From NCBI GenBank assembly GCA_002292325.1, contig DBBR01000093.1, forward strand, positions 1 through 8,532: a stretch of 8,532 nucleotides of DNA, written 5' to 3'. Origin of the DNA: Flavobacteriales bacterium UBA979 (GTDB taxonomy: Bacteria > Bacteroidota > Bacteroidia > Flavobacteriales_D > Sanyastnellaceae). This document shows positions 1 through 7,329 of this stretch, piece after piece (within the stretch, counting starts at the first letter, position 1; each line of letters opens with the position of its first letter). The translations under genes were made by a program, and so were the position numbers. Under the pieces are notes generated by a model, which had not been told where the DNA came from, did no database searches, and was given only the letters and a program-made list of their open reading frames with translations.

Positions 1-765
1 GGGGAACTCATTTTTTTTCTGGGAGCCTCAGGTGTCGGGAAGAGCACGCTCATTGAATCATTGGGATTGATGAATCAGACGGTTGCAAAAGATCCACGCA
101 CCGAGCTAACCTACCATAGCAGCAGAGGCAATTACGCGTTACTGGATTTGTGGGAAGGTGATCCGAAGGAGTTGGCGCAGTTCCGAAGCAAGGAATACAG
201 CTTCATCTTCCAGCGGACTAATTTGTTTGAAAAAGTATCCCTTCAATCCAATGCAATTCTGCCGTCTTTGGCGGATGTGGATGCATTCAGTCAGGTGCGG
301 CTGCGATCGAAGGCGCTCGCTCATCAATTGTTGCAAAACGTCACCGATTCAGATTTTGAGCTCAAGAACGCCGGAGCTTTGAGTGGAGGGCAGAAGCAAC
401 GATTGGCCTTCATTCAGGCCATCATCAGTCCCCATGAAGTGCTGTTTGGGGATGAGCCAACAGGGAATTTGGATTGGGGCAACGCCCAGAAAGTCATGAA
501 CACGCTCAAGGCCCACATCGCTTCAGAAGAGCGAACCGGCTTGATTGTTTCTCACGATATCAACCTCAGTTTGGCATTCGCCGACCGAATTGTATTGATG
601 ACAGGTCGCTCGACGTCTGCAGATGGTCAAGAGCAGATTGGACAAATCCTTGAGGAAAATGTGTTCGCACGGGAAGCCGGCGCGTGGAAGAGTACGAATG
701 GAACAATTTCACACGAAGCCCTCTCTGCGAAACTCAAGTCTCACTTCGAAGAAACTGCTGCCTAA
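1..765 (+). CDS. ABC transporter ATP-binding protein, MacB/LolD-type (5' end outside window)
   Basis: This is the cytoplasmic ATPase that would power the FtsX-type permease encoded directly downstream. The frame is open from base 1, so the start codon lies upstream; in the LolD/MacB family roughly 30-40 residues precede Walker A, which fits a modest missing piece. Numbering visible codons from base 1, Walker A is GASGVGKST (8-16), the Q-loop glutamine is in FIFQ (71), the ABC signature is LSGGQKQR (127-134), Walker B with the catalytic Glu is VLFGDEP (147-153), the D-loop is GNLD (155-158) and the H-loop His is in VSHD (185). All catalytic elements are intact. The DEPTGNLD string is typical of the LolD/MacB/FtsE group. 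The TTG at 61 follows Walker A and is not a real start. The substrate is unknown. The stop codon overlaps the permease ATG (TAATG), indicating translational coupling. Confidence 0.95.
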   Translation, partial: GELIFFLGASGVGKSTLIESLGLMNQTVAKDPRTELTYHSSRGNYALLDLWEGDPKELAQFRSKEYSFIFQRTNLFEKVSLQSNAILPSLADVDAFSQVRLRSKALAHQLLQNVTDSDFELKNAGALSGGQKQRLAFIQAIISPHEVLFGDEPTGNLDWGNAQKVMNTLKAHIASEERTGLIVSHDINLSLAFADRIVLMTGRSTSADGQEQIGQILEENVFAREAGAWKSTNGTISHEALSAKLKSHFEETAA

Positions 766-2222
766 TGAAAAAGCCGTCATTGCACTCCCTGTTGTTCAAG
801 GCTGAATTGAAATCCCTTGGAGGTGGCAAGCGTTGGAATACTCTTGTCTTTTTGGTGGTGATTGACTTTCTAGCATTATTCAGCCTGGGCGCTGGCCAAC
901 AAATCCTCGAGTTTTTGGAAGCAAAAATGGACAACGATTACGTCCAGTTGCTTATCGCTACGGTTCCTAGTACTAGCTGCAGGAGTGCGGATGTTAAGGC
1001 AAGACTCATTGATAATTTAGCCTTTCAAACTCAGTTTGGAGTGAACGACGTGCAGTTCATGGCCAAACAGTACATGAATTTCCGTTCGGCAGACTCCACG
1101 CGTACCAAATTGGTAGGGGCCTTCGCAAATGAAGAGCATCCGCTTTGGACCATGATGTTGTCGGATACGAGCAATTTTTTGACGTCAGCAAGTTTGAGTT
1201 CTCCGTTTGATGTCGAAGAGCGCAGAACAGGGGTCGTTTTGTCGGTGAAAGCGGCCAGTGAGTTTGGGCTTTGGCCCTTGCCTGCCAATGAGTTGCCTAC
1301 TGTGAATTGGGTTGTAAATGACCGCAGTCAAACAGTGGTGACCCTCCCTGTGTTGGGAGTCCTTCAATACTTGCCGCTTGATTTGGATGTCGCTTTGACA
1401 GAAGCAACCATGTTGCAATTGGTGTCGGGCAAAGCGACCGAAGAACGCCCCAAACCCTTTTACTTTTTGCCGGAGTCTAAGGCGAAAAACGCCAGCCTTC
1501 CTTTGCCGAATAAAATCAAGTGTCTGTCAGGTTATCTGCACACTTCTTCCGTAATGGGTTCTGAGAAGAGGTTTTTAGAGGATGAAGCACAAAAAGTTCA
1601 TCTTTTGCCTTCCAAAGAAGTTGGCGGAACATTGAATGCCGAATACCTCCTTTTCCGATTGAATGCCCTTGAGAAAGCGAGGGAATTGGCAGCCGAACTA
1701 AGGGATAACAAGGAGAAGTACGGTTGTCAGACCAAGTTTGACAATGGGGGGTTGGAAATCGACCTCACCGATGTCGAGAACAAGGAAAACCTCGGCATCT
1801 TCAGCAAGTTTGCGCGGCTGCTGTCGTTCGCGGTGGTGGTGCTCGCCCTGATCCTCATCATCAATTACACGGGGGCCATTTTGCGCATGCACATCAGCCA
1901 GAACAAGCGAAACCTCGGAACGCTCATGGCATTTGGGTATGAGAATCAGACCATCACAAGGCTTTACCTCGTCATCACATCGGTGTTGTTGGGTGCAGCC
2001 TTTGTCATCAGCTACTTGTTGGTTTGGCCGATTGGGTACTTGGGGCTGGAGTTGTTCTTGCTTGCTTCCGGGTTGGATAACGTGGCCTCAGAAGTCGCCT
2101 TCTCCCACATCCCGATTTACTACTCTGTTTTGCTATTCGTCTTAGTTCCTTTGGCCATCGTCTCTTACCGCATCCGGAAGCAGCTCACGGCCACTCCGGG
2201 AGATCTAGTGTACGACCGTTAA
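765..2222 (+). CDS. ABC transporter permease, FtsX/MacB-like
   Basis: This 485-residue membrane protein is probably the partner of the ATPase encoded immediately upstream. I chose the ATG at 765 because it overlaps the ATPase stop codon and gives the expected short cytoplasmic N-terminus. An upstream in-frame ATG at 684 would lie well inside the ATPase gene. The topology matches type VII (MacB/LolCE/FtsX) permeases: one N-terminal membrane helix at about 27-44, a large extracytoplasmic domain at about 45-345, then three C-terminal helices at about 349-370, 400-421 and 449-470. The cytoplasmic stretch after the second helix (NKRNLGTLMAFGYENQTITR, about 380-399) is the usual FtsX-family coupling region. 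The extracytoplasmic domain contains three cysteines (72, 253, 321) and a helical, charged stretch just before helix 2. I see no motif that identifies the substrate. Such systems transmit force across the membrane, for example in lipoprotein release or peptide and drug export, rather than forming a conventional channel. Confidence 0.85.
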   Translation: MKKPSLHSLLFKAELKSLGGGKRWNTLVFLVVIDFLALFSLGAGQQILEFLEAKMDNDYVQLLIATVPSTSCRSADVKARLIDNLAFQTQFGVNDVQFMAKQYMNFRSADSTRTKLVGAFANEEHPLWTMMLSDTSNFLTSASLSSPFDVEERRTGVVLSVKAASEFGLWPLPANELPTVNWVVNDRSQTVVTLPVLGVLQYLPLDLDVALTEATMLQLVSGKATEERPKPFYFLPESKAKNASLPLPNKIKCLSGYLHTSSVMGSEKRFLEDEAQKVHLLPSKEVGGTLNAEYLLFRLNALEKARELAAELRDNKEKYGCQTKFDNGGLEIDLTDVENKENLGIFSKFARLLSFAVVVLALILIINYTGAILRMHISQNKRNLGTLMAFGYENQTITRLYLVITSVLLGAAFVISYLLVWPIGYLGLELFLLASGLDNVASEVAFSHIPIYYSVLLFVLVPLAIVSYRIRKQLTATPGDLVYDR

Positions 2223-2231
2223 CCCTTACGC

Positions 2232-2291
2232 ATGAAACACGCACTGCCACTTATTGGTCTTTTGCTGACGTTTGCCTCAACGGCACACGCT
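2232..2291 (+). other. Sec signal peptide of the giant protein
   Basis: Residues 1-20 have a short basic start (MKH), a hydrophobic core (LPLIGLLLTFAS) and an AHA cleavage motif before Gln21. This supports the ATG at 2232 as the true start, and matches the Sec-dependent first step that T9SS substrates require. Confidence 0.9.
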
Positions 2292-5200
2292 CAAACGTTC
2301 GCTTGCGCATCGGATTCTGTACTGCTGGATTCAGAGGCGGACGCTGAATTGTACCTCTGGCAGCTTTTGGATGATGTCGAGTGGGCAGATCTTACGGACT
2401 CATCGCCTTACACTGGCACCACGACAGCGGAGTTGACCATCAATCCGGTTGATACGGCGATGAACGGTAACCAATACCGCTGCCTGATCCCGAGCGTTGC
2501 CTCAGCCATTGCTGACTCCGTCATTTTTGAGACTTCGCTGCTGGTTGTGGACACCTTGTTCGCGTCGACGATTGCATTCGACACAGCCCCGTCCGGGCCT
2601 TTGTGCAACGGTGACAACACAATTTCCTTGGTACAGGCAGCTCCGGCTATGGGTGCGGATGGAGCGCTGACCACGGTTTGGGAAGAATTCAACGGCACGT
2701 CCTGGCAGACGCTCGAAGGCCTATCTGAGCTCAGCATTGAGTTGATTAACCTGACGGGAACGCGGATTTACCGCCAGCGTACGGACAACGATGCCGGGTG
2801 CAGTGCGGTGTATTCGAATGAACTGACAGCAGAGGTGTACGCGTCGTTGGCACCGCCAACAGTCGCCATTGCATCGGGAGAGAATCAGGTGTGTTATGAA
2901 TCATCTCCCGGTGAATTGGTCATGTTGACACCTCCTACCGGGGCCAGTGGAACGTACGAATACATTTGGCAAGAGCAGGTGGACGGCGTGTGGCTGTTCG
3001 TCGATGGGGCCGAGGCTTCGACATTCACGCCTCAGGCGTTGACCGAGAGCCAGCCGTTTCGGTTGTTGGCGACCGATTCCGTTTGCGGATCGACGGTGGT
3101 TTCGAATGTGTTGGACATAGATGTTTATGCGCCTTTGTCGGCTACCATCAATCTTGTCGCTGCCGACAGTCCGCTGTGCGACGACAACACGGGGACGTCG
3201 ATATCCATGGAGGAGTTTCCGACCGGTGGCGGGGACGGCTTCACCTACCAATGGTACCTCGATGAATCACCACTGCAGGATGAGATCGCTCAAACGCTCA
3301 GTACCGGATTTCTCGAGGCAACCAGTACGATTGTGGTGGAAGCGACATCGACAGCAGGGTGTGGAATCGTCAATAGTGAGCCGCTCACTGTAGAGGTGTA
3401 CGATGCCTTGGCGCTCGGAATGACGACCTCAGACCAGACAGTTTGTTACGGGTTTTCGCCCATGACCTTGACCAATCCAGGGGCAACTGGCGCGAGTGGC
3501 ACATTTGCATACCAATGGGAGTCGAACAGTGGCGCTGGATGGGAGCCAATTGATGGAGCCAATGGCACAAGTCTCTCTCCAGGTGCCCTGACCAGCGATA
3601 TGGAGTACCGGCTGACCTGCATTGATGCACAAGGGTGTGGCGCGGCCACCTCCAATGCAGTAGCCATCGACGTGTTGGAGCCATTGGCCGCACCGACCGT
3701 GGCCATTGTTGCTGGAGATGCGTCAATATGCTACAACACTTTTCCAGGCGAATTGAATGCCGTAATCCCTCCTTCCGGCGGCAGTGGTGAATACCAATTC
3801 AATTGGCAAGTGCACCTTGGCGGAGGTCAGTGGTCGAGCATCGCAGGCGCGAATGACGAAACCTTCAGCCCGGGTCAATTGGTGTCGGATCAAGAGTACC
3901 GATTGCAAGCCATCGATGTGCAATGCGGGACCATTACATTTTCCAATGTGCTGAGCATTGAAGTGCACGAGCCGCTGTCCAATCCGATGGTCATTGTTGC
4001 AGCTGAGGAATATTTGTGCGCCATCAACACCGGTAATTTCTTGGAGGTCGTTCAGTTGCCCTCAGGCGGTGGAGAAGATTTCACGTATCAATGGTACAGC
4101 GATGGCAACGAAGTAAGCGGGTCGTGGACGACAGGCTATTACCCTGGTCCTTTGACGTCAACCACAACATTTGACGTGGTAGCCACTTCGTCAGAGGGGT
4201 GCGGCGATGTGAGCAGCAATGCATTAACCGTTGTTGTTTACGAGCCGTTGTCGCTTGGGACGACTTCTGCAGATCAAACCATCTGTTACGGTACGACCCC
4301 GGCGACCCTCGATAATCCAGGCGCAGCAGGTGCAAGTGGATTGTATTCATACCAATGGGAAGCAAACGTCGGTATGGGGTGGAGTGCCGTTGGCGGAGCG
4401 ACAGCACCGTCATTCAATCCGGGTGATTTGACGTCAACTACGGAATTCAGATTGTCGGTTACTGACGATGAAGGGTGTGGTTCGTTGCTCTCGAATGCGA
4501 TTACTGTTACGGTTTTGGATGAAGTGATTCCCGCATTGGTCTCGTCGAATGTAGAGACCATTTGTTATGGCTCTGGATTCGCTGTAGAAAGCGCGGGCGC
4601 CTCGGGAGCGGACGGAGAATTCGCGGAGCAGTGGTTTATTCAGCTGAACAATGGAGGGTTCTCGTTGGCTTCGGATTTGGACGAATTGAGTTGGTCGGTG
4701 CTGGAAGCGCAGAACGACTATGACATCTACCTCGAGTCGACATCTGAATTTGGATGCGGCACCTATACGTCAAACGAAATTCACGTGGAGGTTTTGGATC
4801 CAATATCGGCTCCTGCTGTGGCTTGGACTGGATACATGGGCGAAGACCTTTGCTACGGGAGTGCGTCGCCTTCGACCACCGTAAGTTCATCTGCTACAGG
4901 GGCCGATGGAGACTGGTCGAATGCCTGGCAGGTGGCTGCGATGACCGGCCCGTGGATCGATGTCCAATTCAACGAAGAGGATTTGGTACCCTTCACATTG
5001 ACGGATACCGTGCAAATTCGCATGCAGAGCATCTCAGATTTTGGTTGCGGCACGTATTATTCGAATGACTTGCTTGTTCCGGTTTGGGCGGAGTTGAGTC
5101 CTGGAATGGTGGGCCCCGGTCTGGAGCAAATCATTTGCTATGACACACCGGCAGCGACCTTTATCGCTCAGCCTGCAACAGGTGGAGGTGAAGCCTTCAT

Positions 5201-7283
5201 TATGCAATGGTACAGCGACGCAGATGGAGTGAGCTTGCCCATTGATGGGGCCAATAGCTTGCTGTACCAAACCCCTGCATTGACCGATACCACGCAGTAT
5301 TACGTGGAATACACCAACGTCAATGGATGTGGTGCCGTGTACTCCGAAACCATGCAAATCTCCGTGCTCCCGGACCTAGAAGAGGCTACGGTGGTCGGTT
5401 GGGATGGGAATCCCCTATGTTTCAATACGCCGGTTGATTTGCTTGCCTCTGAACTCGAGGATTACCCGTGGTTGAATCACCAATGGTACGAGGCCGCTGA
5501 TGGCCAACCGTTTGAGCCCATCGCGGGCATGAGTGAGATTGAGTTGACCAATCATCCGCTGACGGAAATTACGAGCTTGTACATGGAAACGAGCAGTGTT
5601 TACGGCTGTGGCACGGTCGAGAGCGATACGCTTACCGTTTACGTATTGGGTAATTTGGTATCACCGGAGATCGCTTTTACGGACGATTACGACGGGAGTA
5701 CCCTTTGCTATGAGGATTTGGCGCCTGGGTTTACCGCCCAGAGTTTGGCCAGCGGTGGCGGCGGCCCCCTGCAATACGCTTGGGAGCTGGACACCGACTT
5801 GTCGGGTAATTTCGCAGGGACCGGGGAAGAGCAGCCCGACTCCTTTAATCCGGGGTTGGTGACGGATACCCTCTCCGTGCGCTTGCGCGTGACCGATGCA
5901 TACGGGTGCGGAACACTGGTCTCCAATGCCTTGCAGGTCAATGTATTCGAACCGTTGGCCTTTGAGGTGCAGCCTTTGGATGATGTCATCTGCTACGGCA
6001 CGGCGCCTCAGAACCTCTCCGCGGTGCCCACGGGAGGGGGCGATCAATATGCATTCCAATGGTTCATCGAAACCGGCGAGGAAGACTTTGCGGCGATTGC
6101 TGATCAAAATGATGACGTGTTGAATGAGTTGATTCTGGTGCAAGACACTTTAATCTTTGTCGAGCTTACAAGTCTGCTGGGGTGCGGCGTAATTGAATCG
6201 GATACCGTGCTCATAAATGTCCTGGACTCGTTGATCCCGGGTCAGTTGACGTTCGTGGAAAATCCCATCTGTGCAGAAGAGTATGCGGATGTGGTGAGCT
6301 CAGGGCCCTCAGGGGGATACGAGGGGTTTGACTACACCTGGTACCAGCTCAATGCCGATGAGTGGGAAGTGGTTCAGGAAGGGGGAGAAGACTATCAGTC
6401 GGATTCGCTATTCATCAACACCAGCTACTATGTCTCGTACACGGATGCGTGTGGGATCGTTAGTTCGGACCCCGTTGAGATCACTGTAAACCCACTTCCG
6501 GAGATTAACGCCATTCAGGGAAACGGGAGCCCGTGTTATGGTAGTTCGGATCAGCTGTATACCATTCCTTACGCCGACCTCACCCTGGAATATGAGTGGA
6601 ATGTTGACCCGAATTTTGGAACCATCACCTCTGGGGAGACCGTCGGCCAAGTGCTGGTGGATTGGAACGATGAAACAGGAGCAACGGGACTCGAGGTGCT
6701 GGTAACCAATCCCGTCACTACGTGCAACGAGCTCTTCTCATTCGAGGTAGAGATCACCGACGTCATGGCACCGCCGGCCAGCATTGTTGTCAAGAAACCC
6801 AACATCAACATTTTGGTCAGCGCGGACAGCACCGATTGTGCCCAATACCTCTGGGGTACGCAGGACATCGCCACGGGCGAAATCATCTACTTCAACGAGC
6901 TCAACGAACAATATGCATACTTCGAAGTGCTGGACACCCTGAACTATTACTATTTCGTGGAAGTCGTGTATGATTGCGGCGATGGTCCATCTTGCCCGAC
7001 CATCAACTATTACAACTACGATCCGTACGTAGGCATTGAATCATCTGAAGCACCTCAGCTGATCGTCTTTCCGAACCCGGTTCGCGAGACCTTGTACGTT
7101 ACAGGCAGCGAATTGTATTCTGTTTCCCTGTACACCTTGAATGGTGAAGCCGTGCAGGAGATTCTGTCTCCATCGCGGGAATTCGCTGAGCTTAATGTTT
7201 CGGGACATCCACCAGGGATTTACCTATTGCGTCTGTCGTTGACGAGCGGAGCCATGGTTTGGCGACGCGTTGTAATTCAATGA
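2232..7283 (+). CDS. Giant lysine-depleted Ig-like repeat protein with T9SS type A sorting signal
   Basis: This 1,683-residue protein is predicted to be exported and either released or anchored on the cell surface. In order it has: a Sec signal peptide (1-20, cleavage after AHA); an N-terminal Ig-like domain (about 21-111) with the NGNQYRC motif common in Bacteroidota Ig domains; 14 Ig-like repeats (112-1419); a PKD-like domain (about 1420-1515); a cysteine-containing domain (about 1518-1605); and a T9SS type A sorting domain (1610-1683). Most repeats carry a Cys near the start (often CYG), a Trp in a YQW-type motif and a GCG near the end, giving two Cys per domain and a likely intradomain disulfide. 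They resemble CHU_C-associated Ig-like families. By eye residues 3-1520 contain no lysine and about 11 arginines. No enzymatic domain is visible. Adhesin, stalk or matrix protein is inference from architecture. The ATG lies 9 bases after the permease stop, so co-transcription is plausible. Confidence 0.93.
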   Translation: MKHALPLIGLLLTFASTAHAQTFACASDSVLLDSEADAELYLWQLLDDVEWADLTDSSPYTGTTTAELTINPVDTAMNGNQYRCLIPSVASAIADSVIFETSLLVVDTLFASTIAFDTAPSGPLCNGDNTISLVQAAPAMGADGALTTVWEEFNGTSWQTLEGLSELSIELINLTGTRIYRQRTDNDAGCSAVYSNELTAEVYASLAPPTVAIASGENQVCYESSPGELVMLTPPTGASGTYEYIWQEQVDGVWLFVDGAEASTFTPQALTESQPFRLLATDSVCGSTVVSNVLDIDVYAPLSATINLVAADSPLCDDNTGTSISMEEFPTGGGDGFTYQWYLDESPLQDEIAQTLSTGFLEATSTIVVEATSTAGCGIVNSEPLTVEVYDALALGMTTSDQTVCYGFSPMTLTNPGATGASGTFAYQWESNSGAGWEPIDGANGTSLSPGALTSDMEYRLTCIDAQGCGAATSNAVAIDVLEPLAAPTVAIVAGDASICYNTFPGELNAVIPPSGGSGEYQFNWQVHLGGGQWSSIAGANDETFSPGQLVSDQEYRLQAIDVQCGTITFSNVLSIEVHEPLSNPMVIVAAEEYLCAINTGNFLEVVQLPSGGGEDFTYQWYSDGNEVSGSWTTGYYPGPLTSTTTFDVVATSSEGCGDVSSNALTVVVYEPLSLGTTSADQTICYGTTPATLDNPGAAGASGLYSYQWEANVGMGWSAVGGATAPSFNPGDLTSTTEFRLSVTDDEGCGSLLSNAITVTVLDEVIPALVSSNVETICYGSGFAVESAGASGADGEFAEQWFIQLNNGGFSLASDLDELSWSVLEAQNDYDIYLESTSEFGCGTYTSNEIHVEVLDPISAPAVAWTGYMGEDLCYGSASPSTTVSSSATGADGDWSNAWQVAAMTGPWIDVQFNEEDLVPFTLTDTVQIRMQSISDFGCGTYYSNDLLVPVWAELSPGMVGPGLEQIICYDTPAATFIAQPATGGGEAFIMQWYSDADGVSLPIDGANSLLYQTPALTDTTQYYVEYTNVNGCGAVYSETMQISVLPDLEEATVVGWDGNPLCFNTPVDLLASELEDYPWLNHQWYEAADGQPFEPIAGMSEIELTNHPLTEITSLYMETSSVYGCGTVESDTLTVYVLGNLVSPEIAFTDDYDGSTLCYEDLAPGFTAQSLASGGGGPLQYAWELDTDLSGNFAGTGEEQPDSFNPGLVTDTLSVRLRVTDAYGCGTLVSNALQVNVFEPLAFEVQPLDDVICYGTAPQNLSAVPTGGGDQYAFQWFIETGEEDFAAIADQNDDVLNELILVQDTLIFVELTSLLGCGVIESDTVLINVLDSLIPGQLTFVENPICAEEYADVVSSGPSGGYEGFDYTWYQLNADEWEVVQEGGEDYQSDSLFINTSYYVSYTDACGIVSSDPVEITVNPLPEINAIQGNGSPCYGSSDQLYTIPYADLTLEYEWNVDPNFGTITSGETVGQVLVDWNDETGATGLEVLVTNPVTTCNELFSFEVEITDVMAPPASIVVKKPNINILVSADSTDCAQYLWGTQDIATGEIIYFNELNEQYAYFEVLDTLNYYYFVEVVYDCGDGPSCPTINYYNYDPYVGIESSEAPQLIVFPNPVRETLYVTGSELYSVSLYTLNGEAVQEILSPSREFAELNVSGHPPGIYLLRLSLTSGAMVWRRVVIQ
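2853..3689 (+). repeat. Higher-order repeat copy 1: three-domain block (units 2-3-4)
   Basis: This block covers residues 208-486 (279 aa). Its three Ig-like units match the next three in order. Unit 2 shares PTVAI, CY...PGEL and CG....SNVL with unit 5. Unit 3 shares VAA, LC..NTG and FTYQWY with unit 6. Unit 4 shares LG.T, DQT.CYG, NPGA.GASG and YQWE with unit 7. The order and lengths show that a trio was duplicated, not single domains. Confidence 0.8.
3690..4529 (+). repeat. Higher-order repeat copy 2: three-domain block (units 5-6-7)
   Basis: This block covers residues 487-766 (280 aa), directly abutting copy 1. Unit starts are offset from copy 1 by 837, 840 and 840 bases. Similarity is clear at protein level. 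At DNA level I see only short matches, such as the stretch encoding YQWE in units 4 and 7, so the duplication is not recent. Confidence 0.8.
6489..6779 (+). other. PKD-like domain of the giant protein
   Basis: Residues about 1420-1516 depart from the Ig-like repeat pattern. They contain SPCYGSSDQLYTIP, then LEYEWNV and GQVLVDWND, and end with a V-T-N/TC strand. This is the arrangement of the PKD-like domains that often precede Bacteroidota C-terminal signals, with a Y-x-W-x-V strand followed by V-x-W. The assignment rests on motif recognition only. Confidence 0.65.
7059..7280 (+). other. T9SS type A C-terminal sorting domain
   Basis: Residues 1610-1683 begin with LIVFPNPV, contain SVSLYTLNGEAV in the middle and PPGIYLLRL near the end, and finish with VWRRVVIQ. 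This is the classic order of the Por secretion system (T9SS) sorting domain: FPNP, then a hydrophobic strand with L-x-G, then G-x-Y-x-L/V, then a short basic end. In known substrates it directs passage across the outer membrane and is then removed, often with attachment to A-type LPS. The basic residues absent from the repeats reappear here. Confidence 0.93.
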
Positions 7284-7329
7284 TTCTGCCTGAACTCAAT
7301 AGCAAACGACACACCATAATTCGAATCAC

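Larger units (their letters stand above)
2565..6488 (+). repeat. Array of 14 degenerate Ig-like domain repeats
   Basis: Fourteen in-frame units of about 84-100 residues lie end to end. Units start at about 2565, 2853, 3141, 3414, 3690, 3981, 4254, 4530, 4809, 5100, 5382, 5661, 5961 and 6237. The typical pattern is a Cys about 9-17 residues in (ICYG, LCYE), a Gly-rich turn (GASG or GGG), an aromatic-Gln-Trp strand (YQW), a Thr/Leu-rich strand, then GCG and an S-N/D-x-L strand. Units end in V-x-x-P-L-S/A-like linkers such as VYEPLS or VFEPLA. Cysteine spacing is nearly invariant while loops diverge strongly, so the array is old rather than recently amplified. Boundaries are placed by eye at the linkers. 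Confidence 0.85.

Noticed and set aside
684..764. Longer permease start at ATG 684
   Set aside because: It would place 27 residues inside the ATPase coding region, without hydrophobic or family-like content. The overlapping ATG at 765 is the typical coupled start.
2901..6143. Several open frames of 80-160 codons on the minus strand and in alternative plus frames inside the giant gene, the longest at 5661-6143 minus
   Set aside because: They shadow a coding frame with strong, continuous repeat structure; their translations have no recognisable domains and unnatural composition.
7284..7329. Promoter for the small secreted gene in the 46-base gap
   Set aside because: No good match to the Bacteroidota -33 TTTG / -7 TAnnTTTG pattern; TAATTCG at about 7317 matches only partly. 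No terminator-like hairpin was seen either.
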